64,000 bases of DNA. It comes from an uncultured Ruminococcus sp. (GTDB lineage: Bacteria; Bacillota; Clostridia; Lachnospirales; Lachnospiraceae). Location: the NCBI GenBank assembly GCA_900541505.1, contig UQKK01000010.1:1-64000 (forward strand), written 5' to 3'. Below the pieces are notes generated by a model, which was not told where the DNA came from, did no database searches, and worked only from the letters and a program-made list of their open reading frames with translations. This document shows positions 9,169 to 17,854 of the stretch, in pieces (position 1 is the first letter of the stretch; every line of letters starts with the position of its first letter). A program made the position numbers and the translations under genes.

Positions 9169-10905
9169 TCAGTCTATCAATTTCAGATTCCGAATATCAC
9201 TGTCTATGATAAGGGAATAATTCGTATAGTACACGACAAATCCTGGTTTGCCGCCGTTTGGTTTCTTGACATGTTTTTTCTCCACATAGTCAATCTCTAC
9301 TTTTTCTCCGCCGCGCATGCTGGAATAGTAAGCCGCGAGCCTGCCGGCGTCCTCGAATACGGAATCGGGCATCTCCTCGCCCGTGGATTTGACGATGACG
9401 TGGGAGCCGGGGGCGTTTTTGACATGGAACCACCAGTCGTTGCCTGTGGCAAAATGGAAGGTGAGCTCGTCATTCTGCAGATTGTTTTTTCCCACATACA
9501 TATGATAGCCATCGCTGGAGAGATAATGGAGCGGCGCGTTTTTTATTTTCACCTTCTTTTTGGTAAATTTCCGGCGCATATAGCCGGAGCGGATGAGCTC
9601 TTCCTTGATTTCGGCCAGGTCGTCCTCGGTAAGAGCGATATCCAGGGCAGTCTGTATGGATTCCAGGTAGAGGATATCATCTTTTGTCTCCTGGCTTAAA
9701 CGGGTGAGCGCCTCGAAGGTCCGCTTCTGTTTGTTGTATTTGTCAAAATAGCGCTGCGCGTTTTCCGCGGGAGTTTTGGCGGCATCCAGAGGAATCTTGA
9801 CCATCTCGTTTGTATAGTAGTTTAGAGCCTCCAATGTTTTAGCGCCATCTTCAAGGTGGTAGCCGTAGGTGTGGATGAGCTCCCCATATACCTTATATTT
9901 CTCCCGGTTCTCCGTGTCTTTGAGCTGTTTTATCTGCAGGTCATATTTTTTGCGGTTCCGCTCCAGCGCCGTCTGCACGATGTGGCGCAAATCCGCCGAC
10001 TTCTGGCGAATCCGGGTGAGGGTATTGCGCAGGGCATAGTAGGTCTCCAATACTTCAGAGACAGAAGAAAATTCTCTCCTTGTGTAGTTCTCAAAATGAG
10101 AGAGCGGCAGGGAGGAAAATTCTTTTGGTTCCTCCGCATCATAGTAAATGGCAGGAGAGAAGTTCCCCTCTTTGGCATCTGAAACATAGATAGAGAACTG
10201 GTTGTACAGATGGTGGAGCACATCAGATGAGAGCTCCTTTGCGGGAATCCGCGAGTCCAGTGCGCTTAAGAAACAGATTTCCTCGGCGGTGACAGGGCTG
10301 ATTCCCGTAAAACTGGTGTAGAGAACCTTGGACAGGGGCGCCGCCTTCTCTGTCAAAAGACGCGAAAAGGTCTCTTCCTCTGCAGTAAGGGGATTTTCTT
10401 TTTGCGTTGTCTCAGGTATGAAATAGTCTCTGCCCGGCAGAACCTCCCGGATGGAGCTCATCTGCGCTGAGACATGTTTGATGCTGTCGATAATCTGACC
10501 TTTTTCATTGCAGAAAATGATATTGCTGTGTTTTCCCATGATTTCTACAATCAACTCTTTGCGGCAGAGGTCCCCCATCTCGTCGAGATGTTCGACGGTG
10601 AAGCGGATAATCCGTTCCAGTCCCGGCTGGGTGATATCCACAATCCTGCCGCCGCCGATGTGCTTGCGCAGAAGCATGCAGAAGTTGGGTGCTGTCATAG
10701 GGCTTGTCTTGTTGCTCTCTGTGAGGTAGACAAGGGGGAGAGAGGCGCTGGCAGAAAGATAGAGGCGCTTTGCTCCCGCCTGGGATTTGACAGTCAAAAG
10801 CAGTTCGTCCGCTTCCGGCTGCGCGATTTTCGTGATTCTTCCATTTAATAATTCATTTCTAAACTCGTGGACAAGGTTTGCCACGACGATTCCGTCAAAA
10901 GCCAT
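9169..10905 (-). CDS. rqcH: RqcH, NFACT-family ribosome quality control protein
   Basis: A 578-residue NFACT protein, formerly called fibronectin-binding protein A-like. It opens MAFDGIVVANLVHEF, has an Arg/Lys-rich coiled-coil middle, and ends with the NFACT-R domain (NDELTFHFATGNDWWFHVKN, then APGSHVIVKS). Homologues bind stalled 50S-peptidyl-tRNA and direct C-terminal alanine tailing. The frame extends 17 residues upstream, but ATG 10905 has GCGAGG before it and begins the conserved sequence, so I start there. It faces away from yicC. Confidence 0.93.
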   Translation of the reverse strand: MAFDGIVVANLVHEFRNELLNGRITKIAQPEADELLLTVKSQAGAKRLYLSASASLPLVYLTESNKTSPMTAPNFCMLLRKHIGGGRIVDITQPGLERIIRFTVEHLDEMGDLCRKELIVEIMGKHSNIIFCNEKGQIIDSIKHVSAQMSSIREVLPGRDYFIPETTQKENPLTAEEETFSRLLTEKAAPLSKVLYTSFTGISPVTAEEICFLSALDSRIPAKELSSDVLHHLYNQFSIYVSDAKEGNFSPAIYYDAEEPKEFSSLPLSHFENYTRREFSSVSEVLETYYALRNTLTRIRQKSADLRHIVQTALERNRKKYDLQIKQLKDTENREKYKVYGELIHTYGYHLEDGAKTLEALNYYTNEMVKIPLDAAKTPAENAQRYFDKYNKQKRTFEALTRLSQETKDDILYLESIQTALDIALTEDDLAEIKEELIRSGYMRRKFTKKKVKIKNAPLHYLSSDGYHMYVGKNNLQNDELTFHFATGNDWWFHVKNAPGSHVIVKSTGEEMPDSVFEDAGRLAAYYSSMRGGEKVEIDYVEKKHVKKPNGGKPGFVVYYTNYSLIIDSDIRNLKLID

Positions 10906-11016
10906 ATGATAACCTCGCTTTATGCGTATTTTTACATTCCTTACAAATGATACCACAAGCGGGGAATTTTTTCATCAGAAAAAGCGTTCCTGAAAGGAAA
11001 AGAGGGTCTTGAGAGG

Positions 11017-11046
11017 TTGACCGCGTGCCCGCGGGCGATGTATAAT
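11017..11046 (+). promoter_or_regulatory. SigA-type promoter for yicC-gmk-rpoZ
   Basis: TTGACC (11017-11022) and TATAAT (11041-11046) are separated by 18 bases, about 30 bases before the yicC start. This is the only obvious promoter ahead of the housekeeping run. Confidence 0.75.
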
Positions 11047-11078
11047 AGTTTAGATTATGAAAACAGAGGATGAATGAT

Positions 11079-11957
11079 ATGATAAAGAGTATGACCGGTT
11101 ATGGAAGATGTGAGAGACAAAAGGATTCCCGGAAATATACGGTGGAGTTAAAGAGTGTGAATCACCGTTATCTGGATGTGAATATCCGTATGCCGAAGAA
11201 GCTGAATTTCTTCGAGACGGCAATCCGGAATCTCTTAAAACAGTACGCGAACCGCGGAAAGGTGGATATTTTCATCACTTATGAGAATCTCTCCGAAGGG
11301 GAGGGAGCGCTGAAGTATAATGCGGCGCTGGCAGGTGAATACTTGAAATACCTGCGGCAGATGGAGGAAGAATTTTCTCTGGAAAATGACGTCAAGGTTT
11401 CCACCCTGTCCCGATACCCGGAGGTTCTGACGCTGGAGGAGCAGTGTGAGGACGAAGAAGAGCTCTGGAGCGGGCTGAAAGAGGCTCTCACCGGGGCGTT
11501 TGAACAGTTTGTTGAGACGCGGAGCGCGGAAGGGGAGAACTTAAAGAGAGATATCCTGGACAAGTTAGATGGAATGGAAACACTTATCTCCTCCGTGGAA
11601 GAACGTTCCCCGCAGATTATGGCAGAGTATAGACAAAAGCTGGAGGACAAGGTCAAAGAACTGCTCGCTGACAGTCAGATTGAGGAGAGCCGCATCGCAG
11701 CGGAAGTGATTCTCTTTGCTGATAAAATCTGCACGGACGAGGAAGTGGTGAGACTCAAAAGCCATGTCGCGCACATGCGGACGACACTTGATGAAAAGGA
11801 AGGCATCGGCAGGAAGCTGGATTTTATCGCCCAGGAGATGAATCGCGAGGCGAATACGATTTTATCCAAGGCAAACGACCTGGAAGTGTCCAACTATGCC
11901 ATTGGTCTGAAGACGGAGATTGAAAAAATCCGCGAGCAGATACAGAATATCGAGTAG
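11079..11957 (+). CDS. yicC: YicC/YloC family endoribonuclease
   Basis: A 292-residue protein beginning MIKSMTGYGR, the family signature, with a C-terminal segment (IGRKLDFIAQEMNREANTILSK) that is also diagnostic. Family members are RNA endonucleases implicated in small-RNA turnover and stationary-phase survival. ATG 11079 is preferred over ATG 11070 because AGAGGA lies 9 bases upstream of it and the conserved N-terminus starts there. The usual remA/DUF370 gene between yicC and gmk is absent; only 93 A-rich bases separate them. Confidence 0.92.
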   Translation: MIKSMTGYGRCERQKDSRKYTVELKSVNHRYLDVNIRMPKKLNFFETAIRNLLKQYANRGKVDIFITYENLSEGEGALKYNAALAGEYLKYLRQMEEEFSLENDVKVSTLSRYPEVLTLEEQCEDEEELWSGLKEALTGAFEQFVETRSAEGENLKRDILDKLDGMETLISSVEERSPQIMAEYRQKLEDKVKELLADSQIEESRIAAEVILFADKICTDEEVVRLKSHVAHMRTTLDEKEGIGRKLDFIAQEMNREANTILSKANDLEVSNYAIGLKTEIEKIREQIQNIE

Positions 11958-12050
11958 AGCGGTCAGATAAAAAAGAGAAGAAATTAACAAAAGAAATAAA
12001 AAGTGGAAGAAATAAAAAATAGAAGGAATAAAAAGGTATAGGTTGAGGAT

Positions 12051-12680
12051 ATGAGAGAAAAAGGAATCCTGATAGTTGTTTCCGGCTTTTCCGGAGCCGG
12101 GAAGGGAACATTGATGAAAGAGCTGGTAGCCAGATACGAGGAGACATACGCATTGTCCGTCTCCGCAACCACCCGCGCGCCGCGTGAGGGCGAGCAGGAG
12201 GGAAAGGAATATTTTTTCAAATCAAAAGAGGAATTTGAAAAAATGATTGCGAAAGAGGAACTGATAGAGTATGCTAAGTATGTGGAAAATTATTACGGGA
12301 CACCAAAAGAGTATGTGGAGAAGATGCTCGTATCCGGCAAGGATGTGATTCTGGAGATTGAGATTCAGGGCGCTCTGAAGGTAAAGGAGAAGTTCCCGGA
12401 TACCCTGCTTTTGTTCGTGACCCCGCCCTCCGCGGAAGAATTAAAACAGCGTCTTTTAAAGAGAGGGACGGAGACGATGGATGTCATTGCCTCCCGGCTG
12501 CGCCGCGCATCGGAGGAGGCAGAAGGGATGGAACTCTACGACTATCTGGTTATCAATGATGATTTGCAGACGTGCGCAGAGCAGATGCATGAAATCATCC
12601 AGGCGGAACATATGCGCAGCAGCCGCAACGCTGCATTTATTGAGAACATTCAGCAGGAGTTAAAGAAATTCACAGTTTGA
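12051..12680 (+). CDS. gmk: Guanylate kinase
   Basis: A 209-residue nucleotide kinase that converts GMP to GDP. The P-loop GFSGAGKGT is near residue 11, and the GMP-binding region follows with SVSATTRAPREGEQEGKEYF. It keeps its usual position between yicC and rpoZ, which lies 15 bases downstream. No anomalies are seen. Confidence 0.97.
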   Translation: MREKGILIVVSGFSGAGKGTLMKELVARYEETYALSVSATTRAPREGEQEGKEYFFKSKEEFEKMIAKEELIEYAKYVENYYGTPKEYVEKMLVSGKDVILEIEIQGALKVKEKFPDTLLLFVTPPSAEELKQRLLKRGTETMDVIASRLRRASEEAEGMELYDYLVINDDLQTCAEQMHEIIQAEHMRSSRNAAFIENIQQELKKFTV

Positions 12681-12695
12681 AAGGAGTAAGAAAAT

Positions 12696-12938
12696 ATGCT
12701 GCACCCATCTTATACAGATTTGATGAAAGTGGTTAATAAAGACGTGGAAGAAGGAGAGACAAAGATTGTCAACAGCAGATATTCTATCGTGCTCGCAACA
12801 TCTAAGAGGGCGAGACAGATTATCGACGGAGACCCGGCGCTCGTTCGCACAAAGGATGGCGAGAAGCCGCTTTCCATTGCAATCGAAGAACTGAATGAAG
12901 GAAAATTAAAGATTATCGCGGAAAATGCAGAAGAATAA
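12696..12938 (+). CDS. rpoZ: RNA polymerase omega subunit
   Basis: An 80-residue omega subunit, recognised from MLHPSYTDLMKVV, NSRYSIVLATSKRARQI and the KPLSIAIEELNEGKL tail. It helps assemble and stabilise RNA polymerase. AAAGGAG precedes the ATG, and it follows gmk closely, as in most Firmicutes. Confidence 0.96.
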   Translation: MLHPSYTDLMKVVNKDVEEGETKIVNSRYSIVLATSKRARQIIDGDPALVRTKDGEKPLSIAIEELNEGKLKIIAENAEE

Positions 12939-12948
12939 TCACCGGAAG

Positions 12949-13076
12949 TGCCAAACGGCACATTCCGGGATTGTAAGCGGTCGCCAAGGTCTCGGGCAAG
13001 CCCGGACTTTGGCTCGTCGCCAGTACAAAAAAGAGGGACAGGTGTACATACGGTAGCCTGTCCTTTACACTGTAAA
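12949..13076 (+). other. Three adjacent hairpins between rpoZ and rimO
   Basis: In the 156 bases between the genes I see three inverted repeats: CCGGAAGTGCC with GGCACATTCCGG, CCAAGGTCTCGGGC with GCCCGGACTTTGG, and GGACAGG with CCTGTCC. None has a clean U tract. They may process or attenuate the message between rpoZ and rimO. Confidence 0.5.
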
Positions 13077-13094
13077 GGGAACAAGGAGGCAAAG

Positions 13095-14420
13095 ATGAAG
13101 ATATTGTTTATCTCTCTGGGGTGTGACAAGAACCTGGTGGATACGGAAGTGATGCTGGGGCTTCTCGCCTCAAAAGGGTATCAGATGACAGATGACGAGA
13201 CAGAGGCGGACATCATTGTCATCAACACCTGCTGCTTCATCCACGATGCCAAGGAAGAGAGTATTGAGAATATCCTGGAGATGGCAAAATACAAGCAGGA
13301 CGGGAAGTTAAAGGCTCTGGTGGTGACCGGGTGCCTTGCCCAGCGGTACCGCCAGGAGATTTTGGACGAGATACCGGAAGTGGATGTGGTGCTGGGCGTG
13401 ACCGCCTACGATAAGATTTTGGACGCTGTGGAGGAGGCACTTAAAGGAAAGAGCGAGGTTATCCTGGAGGATACAGATGCCTTGCCGCTGGTGGATACAA
13501 AGCGCCTTGTAACCACAGGCGGACACTACGCGTACTTAAAGATTGCAGAGGGGTGCGATAAGCACTGTACGTACTGCATCATCCCCAAAATCCGCGGGAA
13601 CTTCCGCAGTGTGCCTATGGAACGGCTGGTAGAAGAGGCGGAAAATCTTGCCGACCAGGGGGTGAAGGAACTCATCCTGGTAGCGCAGGAGACCACGCTC
13701 TACGGAAAGGATTTATACGGGGAGAAGATGCTGCCCACGCTTTTGCGCAGGCTGTGCCGTATCAGCGGTCTTTACTGGATACGAATTCTTTATTGTTACC
13801 CGGAGGAAATCACCCCGGAGCTTATTCAAGTGATGAAGGAGGAAAAGAAAATCTGTCATTACCTGGACCTTCCAATCCAGCATGCCAGCGACGAGGTGTT
13901 AAAGCGCATGGGGCGCAGGACATCCAAGGCGGAGCTTATCGATATCATAGGACGGCTGCGAAGGGAGATACCGGATATCTGCCTGCGCACCACATTGATT
14001 ACCGGATTTCCGGGAGAGACGCAAAAGCAGCATGAGGAGCTCATGGAGTTTGTGGATGAGATGGAGTTTGACCGTCTCGGCGTGTTTACCTATTCTGCGG
14101 AGGAGGATACACCGGCAGCAGCAATGCCCGGACAGATTGACGAGGAGGTCAAACTGGACAGGCAGGCGGAGCTTATGGAGCTGCAGCAGGAGATTGCCTT
14201 CGATAACGCCGAACATATGGTGGGAAGAGAAGTCCTGGTGATGGTGGAAGGAAAAGTAGCCGATGAGAACGCCTATGTGGGGCGGACCTACCGGGATGCG
14301 CCCAATGTGGACGGACTGATTTTTATCAATACGGACGCTGAACTTTTGTCCGGAGATTTTGCAAAGGTCAAAGTGACTGGCGCTGTGGATTATGATTTGA
14401 TAGGAGGATTAGTAGAATGA
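13095..14420 (+). CDS. rimO: Ribosomal protein S12 methylthiotransferase RimO
   Basis: A 441-residue radical-SAM methylthiotransferase that modifies an aspartate of ribosomal protein S12. It opens MKILFISLGCDKNLVDTEVM. The N-terminal cluster cysteines lie in GC, TCC and TGC contexts, and the radical-SAM motif is C154-x3-C158-x2-C161 within GCDKHCTYC. A TRAM domain ends the protein. The open frame extends 49 residues upstream through the hairpin region, but ATG 13095 has AAGGAGG 5 bases before it and starts the conserved sequence. It overlaps pgsA by four bases. Confidence 0.95.
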   Translation: MKILFISLGCDKNLVDTEVMLGLLASKGYQMTDDETEADIIVINTCCFIHDAKEESIENILEMAKYKQDGKLKALVVTGCLAQRYRQEILDEIPEVDVVLGVTAYDKILDAVEEALKGKSEVILEDTDALPLVDTKRLVTTGGHYAYLKIAEGCDKHCTYCIIPKIRGNFRSVPMERLVEEAENLADQGVKELILVAQETTLYGKDLYGEKMLPTLLRRLCRISGLYWIRILYCYPEEITPELIQVMKEEKKICHYLDLPIQHASDEVLKRMGRRTSKAELIDIIGRLRREIPDICLRTTLITGFPGETQKQHEELMEFVDEMEFDRLGVFTYSAEEDTPAAAMPGQIDEEVKLDRQAELMELQQEIAFDNAEHMVGREVLVMVEGKVADENAYVGRTYRDAPNVDGLIFINTDAELLSGDFAKVKVTGAVDYDLIGGLVE

Positions 14421-14959
14421 ATCTGCCAAACAAACTGACTGTATTACGTGTAATCATGGTTCCGTTTTTCGTATTTTTCATGCTCACGGACGTGGGAGGA
14501 GCGGCAAATAAGTGGATTGCCCTGGCGCTCTTTGTCATCGCCAGCCTGACGGATATGTTGGACGGAAAAATTGCCAGAAAATATAATCTGGTGACAAATT
14601 TCGGGAAATTCATGGATCCCCTGGCGGACAAGCTGTTAGTCTGCTCGGCGATGATTTGTCTGATTCCGCAGGAAAAGCTCTCTGCGGGAATCGTCATCGT
14701 CATCATTGCCAGAGAGTTTATCATCAGCGGTTTCCGTCTGGTGGCTTCGGATAACGGCATTGTCATCGCTGCCAGCTACTGGGGAAAATTTAAGACCGTA
14801 TTCCAGATGGCGATGATAATTGTGCTCATCGCAGACTTCGGCGGCGTTTTCGATATCATCGGGGAAGCGCTCATCTGGATTGCCCTGGCACTCACCATCA
14901 TTTCTCTGGTGGATTATATTGTGAAGAATAAACAGGTCCTTACCCAGGGAGGGATGTAG
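14417..14959 (+). CDS. pgsA: CDP-diacylglycerol-glycerol-3-phosphate 3-phosphatidyltransferase
   Basis: A 180-residue integral membrane enzyme that makes phosphatidylglycerol phosphate. The CDP-alcohol phosphotransferase motif is intact: DG-x2-AR-x8-G-x3-D-x3-D in DGKIARKYNLVTNFG followed by KFMDPLADK. Four or five membrane segments follow. It is translationally coupled to rimO, with ATG inside the rimO end. Confidence 0.95.
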   Translation: MNLPNKLTVLRVIMVPFFVFFMLTDVGGAANKWIALALFVIASLTDMLDGKIARKYNLVTNFGKFMDPLADKLLVCSAMICLIPQEKLSAGIVIVIIAREFIISGFRLVASDNGIVIAASYWGKFKTVFQMAMIIVLIADFGGVFDIIGEALIWIALALTIISLVDYIVKNKQVLTQGGM

Positions 14960-14962
14960 AAG

Positions 14963-15508
14963 ATGACTCCCAATGAGAAGATGGTTTCAGGTGAATGTCA
15001 GACAGAAACAGCGCGGGAACAGGCAAGTGAAAAACTGTTGGAAGAGGAAGTGGTGGAACTTCTCCTGGCGCAGCATATGACAGTCACCACAGCCGAGTCC
15101 TGCACCGGAGGGCTGATTGCCGGGACTCTTGTCAATGTGGCGGGGGCTTCGGATGTTTTAAATGAAGGATATGTGACCTACTCCAATGAGGCGAAGGAGC
15201 GGCTGGTCTACGTGCGCCATGAAACCCTTGAGCGTTACGGTGCGGTGAGTGAGGAGACAGCGCGGGAGATGGCATGCGGTGCGGCGAAGAGAGCAGGGGC
15301 TGACGCGGCACTATCCGCCACAGGAATCGCGGGACCCGGAGGCGGGAGCAAGGAAAAACCGGTGGGTCTTGTGTATATCGGATGCTTTGTAAAGGGGCAG
15401 GTGACGGTAAAAGAATGTCGTTTTTCGGGAAGCCGCATGGAAAACCGGCTGCAAACAGTGCGGACAGCCCTTGCGATGCTCAAAGAAGCGCTGGGAAAAC
15501 AGGGATAA
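14963..15508 (+). CDS. pncC: CinA C-terminal domain / nicotinamide-nucleotide amidase
   Basis: A 181-residue stand-alone CinA C-terminal domain. TAESCTGGLIAGTLVNVAGAS, then GYVTYSNEAKERL, and ATGIAGPGGGSKEKPVGLVYIG are the family signatures. Such proteins deamidate NMN to nicotinate mononucleotide in pyridine-nucleotide salvage. The long N-terminal domain of full-size CinA is missing, which is normal for this short form. The first 25 residues are variable and acidic. It closes the housekeeping run; recA, often next, is not here. Confidence 0.88.
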   Translation: MTPNEKMVSGECQTETAREQASEKLLEEEVVELLLAQHMTVTTAESCTGGLIAGTLVNVAGASDVLNEGYVTYSNEAKERLVYVRHETLERYGAVSEETAREMACGAAKRAGADAALSATGIAGPGGGSKEKPVGLVYIGCFVKGQVTVKECRFSGSRMENRLQTVRTALAMLKEALGKQG

Positions 15509-15516
15509 AAACGGGG

Positions 15517-15537
15517 ACAAGTTTGTTAAAAACTTGT
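15517..15537. promoter_or_regulatory. Inverted repeat upstream of the scaffold gene
   Basis: ACAAGTTT (15517-15524) and AAACTTGT (15530-15537) form a perfect 8-bp inverted repeat with a 5-base centre, without a U tract. TTGACG follows at 15550. It may be an operator for the NifU-like gene or a weak terminator after pncC. Confidence 0.4.
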
Positions 15538-15655
15538 ACAAAGTACCGATTGACGAATGTCGAAAATTATGAGAAAATTATGCTATACGGCGTTTGGCAT
15601 ACAACGGGAACGCTCTATAGGAAGAAAATCATACATATTTGAAAGGAGTTTTAAC

Positions 15656-16348
15656 ATGATTTATTCACATGAAGTAGAAATGATGTGTCCGGTGGCTCAG
15701 GGTGCTAATCACGGACCAGCTCCGATTCCGGAAGAAGCAAAATGGGTACAGGCTAAGGAAGTGAAAGATATTTCCGGTCTGACACACGGCGTAGGCTGGT
15801 GTGCTCCGCAGCAGGGAACATGTAAACTGACTCTGAATGTCAAAGACGGTATCATCCAGGAAGCACTGGTTGAGACTATCGGATGTTCAGGAATGACACA
15901 TTCCGCTGCTATGGCTTCTGAAATCCTTCCGGGAAAAACTATTTTAGAGGCGTTGAACACAGACCTTGTCTGTGATGCAATCAATACAGCAATGAGAGAA
16001 CTGTTCCTGCAGATTGTTTACGGAAGAACACAGAGCGCGTTCTCCGAAGACGGACTGCCAATCGGAGCAGGTCTGGAAGACCTCGGAAAAGGACTGCGTT
16101 CCCAGGTTGGTACAATGTACGGAACACTGGCAAAAGGTCCTCGTTACCTTGAGATGGCAGAGGGTTATGTGACAGGTATCGCACTGGATGAGAACAATGA
16201 AATCATCGGATACCAGTTCGTAAGCCTCGGCAAATTTACTGATTTCATCAAAGCAGGCGATACACCGAACGATGCGTGGGAGAAAGCAAAAGGACAGTAT
16301 GGCCGTGTGGATGACGCAGTGAAGATTATCGACCCGCGTAAAGAATAG
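15656..16348 (+). CDS. Iron-sulfur scaffold (NifU/IscU-like) protein, partner of GGGtGRT
   Basis: A 230-residue protein starting MIYSHEVEMMCPVAQGANHG. The segment GCSGMTHSAAMASEILPGKT resembles the second cysteine motif of NifU/IscU scaffolds, and GWCAPQQGTCKL adds two more cysteines. The frame extends 33 residues upstream, but AAAGGAG lies ahead of ATG 15656 and the extension looks noncoding. The next gene is a GGGtGRT protein; the two families are commonly found side by side in clostridia. The scaffold role is inferred from the motif and no client enzyme is visible. Confidence 0.75.
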   Translation: MIYSHEVEMMCPVAQGANHGPAPIPEEAKWVQAKEVKDISGLTHGVGWCAPQQGTCKLTLNVKDGIIQEALVETIGCSGMTHSAAMASEILPGKTILEALNTDLVCDAINTAMRELFLQIVYGRTQSAFSEDGLPIGAGLEDLGKGLRSQVGTMYGTLAKGPRYLEMAEGYVTGIALDENNEIIGYQFVSLGKFTDFIKAGDTPNDAWEKAKGQYGRVDDAVKIIDPRKE

Positions 16349-16372
16349 GCGCGATAAGCGGAGCGAGACGGC

Positions 16373-16464
16373 AGACGTAAAGCAGACGGTCCATGCGTAT
16401 GAGACCGGATGATTGCGTTAGACGTAAAGCAGACGGTCTCATACGCATGGACCGGATGATTGCG
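16373..16464. repeat. Paired 45-bp direct repeats with reverse-complement cores
   Basis: Copies at 16373-16417 and 16420-16464 share AGACGTAAAGCAGACGGTC on the left and GACCGGATGATTGCG on the right. Their 11-base centres, CATGCGTATGA and TCATACGCATG, are exact reverse complements. The 19-mers GGTC...GACC at 16388-16406 and 16435-16453 therefore pair perfectly, giving a 19-bp stem with a 28-base loop in RNA. It sits in the 227-base gap between the scaffold and GGGtGRT genes. Confidence 0.85.
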
Positions 16465-16575
16465 GCAGGCGGTGAGGGCGCAACGCGCACGAGCGGACAT
16501 AAGTTCGCGAGCTTCGCGATAAGCTAAGCGAAATGTGAGGACACAATCTCAAGAAATAATCAGGAGGATATATAA

Positions 16576-17586
16576 ATGGCTTTATTTGAATCATATGAAA
16601 GAAGAATTGATAAAATCAATGAAGTATTGAACAGCTACGGCATCGCTTCTTTGGAAGAAGCAGAGAAGATTACAAAAGATGCCGGACTGGATGTTTACAA
16701 CCAGGTTAAGGGAATCCAGCCTATCTGTTTTGAGAACGCATGCTGGGCTTACATCACAGGCGCGGCTATCGCTATCAAAAAAGGATGTACAAGAGCGGCA
16801 GACGCGGCGGCAGCAATCGGTGAGGGACTTCAGGCATTCTGTATCCCGGGTTCCGTTGCAGACCAGAGAAAAGTAGGTCTGGGACATGGAAACTTAGGAA
16901 AGATGCTTCTCGAGGAAGAGACAGACTGCTTTGCGTTCCTGGCAGGTCACGAATCTTTCGCGGCAGCGGAGGGTGCTATCGGTATCGCGGAGAAAGCGAA
17001 CAAAGTCCGCAAGAAACCTCTGCGTGTCATCCTCAATGGTCTGGGAAAAGACGCAGCGAAGATTATTTCCAGAATCAACGGATTTACTTATGTGCAGACA
17101 GACTATGACTACTATACAGGAGAATTAAAAGAAGTTTCCAGAACTTCCTATTCCGATGGACTTCGCTCCAAAGTAAACTGCTACGGAGCAAATGATGTTC
17201 GTGAAGGTGTGGCAATCATGTGGAAAGAGGGCGTTGATGTTTCTATCACAGGAAACTCTACAAACCCCACACGTTTCCAGCACCCGGTAGCAGGTACTTA
17301 CAAGAAAGAGTGCGTAGAGGCAGGAAAGAAATACTTCTCCGTTGCTTCCGGCGGTGGTACAGGTCGTACACTTCACCCGGACAACATGGCAGCTGGTCCG
17401 GCTTCCTACGGTATGACAGATACTCTGGGACGTATGCACTCTGATGCACAGTTTGCAGGTTCATCTTCCGTTCCGGCTCACGTAGAGATGATGGGTCTCA
17501 TCGGCGCAGGAAACAACCCGATGGTCGGAATGACAGTAGCTGTTGCGGTAAGCATTGAGGAAGCAGCAAAGGCTGGGAAATTTTAA
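16576..17586 (+). CDS. GGGtGRT family protein
   Basis: A 336-residue protein with the family motif GGGTGRT at residues 259-265, followed by LHPDNMAAGPASYG and a conserved GAGNNPMVGMTVAVAVSIEEA tail. The family is named for this motif and has no assigned reaction that I know of. AGGAGGATATATAA precedes the ATG. Its partner upstream is the NifU-like scaffold gene, and the pairing suggests a metal-cluster or cofactor role. A terminator follows at 17622-17659. The codon use matches well-expressed host genes. Confidence 0.85.
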   Translation: MALFESYERRIDKINEVLNSYGIASLEEAEKITKDAGLDVYNQVKGIQPICFENACWAYITGAAIAIKKGCTRAADAAAAIGEGLQAFCIPGSVADQRKVGLGHGNLGKMLLEEETDCFAFLAGHESFAAAEGAIGIAEKANKVRKKPLRVILNGLGKDAAKIISRINGFTYVQTDYDYYTGELKEVSRTSYSDGLRSKVNCYGANDVREGVAIMWKEGVDVSITGNSTNPTRFQHPVAGTYKKECVEAGKKYFSVASGGGTGRTLHPDNMAAGPASYGMTDTLGRMHSDAQFAGSSSVPAHVEMMGLIGAGNNPMVGMTVAVAVSIEEAAKAGKF

Positions 17587-17621
17587 GAAATAGCGTAAAA
17601 ACGTTAATCTTTGATAATTAT

Positions 17622-17659
17622 GGAGGAGTCGGATGAGAAGTCTGGCTCCTCTGTTTTTT
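17622..17659 (+). terminator. Intrinsic terminator after the GGGtGRT gene
   Basis: GGAGGAGTC (17622-17630) faces GGCTCCTC (17644-17651) and is followed by TGTTTTTT. This ends the scaffold-GGGtGRT transcript and marks the left boundary of the A+T-rich island. Confidence 0.75.
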
Positions 17660-17711
17660 AGATATCGTTTCTGTGATATTTGATATCCAGGTCTGTATAG
17701 ACAGATTGGCA

Positions 17712-17848
17712 AAGTAAAAGACCCCATATTGCTACGAGGTCTTTACGCTTTGAATGAAATAGGTGGGGTGACATTCCCACATCTCCAACTAGGGTGACGG
17801 CCGCCTGTTCCGTCCTCTGCTTTCATTCAATATAGTCTATACTTTATG
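17712..17848 (-). ncRNA. Structured small RNA, possible orphan type I antitoxin-like RNA
   Basis: On the minus strand a near-perfect promoter (TTGACA-16-TATAAT, 17882 to 17855) is followed by TTGAATGAAA (about 17830), which pairs with TTTCATTCAA (about 17750). Inside are two hairpins, GACGG...CCGTC and GTGGG...CCCAC, giving a multi-branched fold. AAAGACC/GGTCTTT with a T-rich tract ends it near 17716. No conserved ORF is seen inside. The layout recalls antisense RNAs of small hydrophobic holin-like toxins, but I find no intact toxin ORF on the opposite strand. Confidence 0.65.
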
Positions 17849-17854
17849 AAACCA

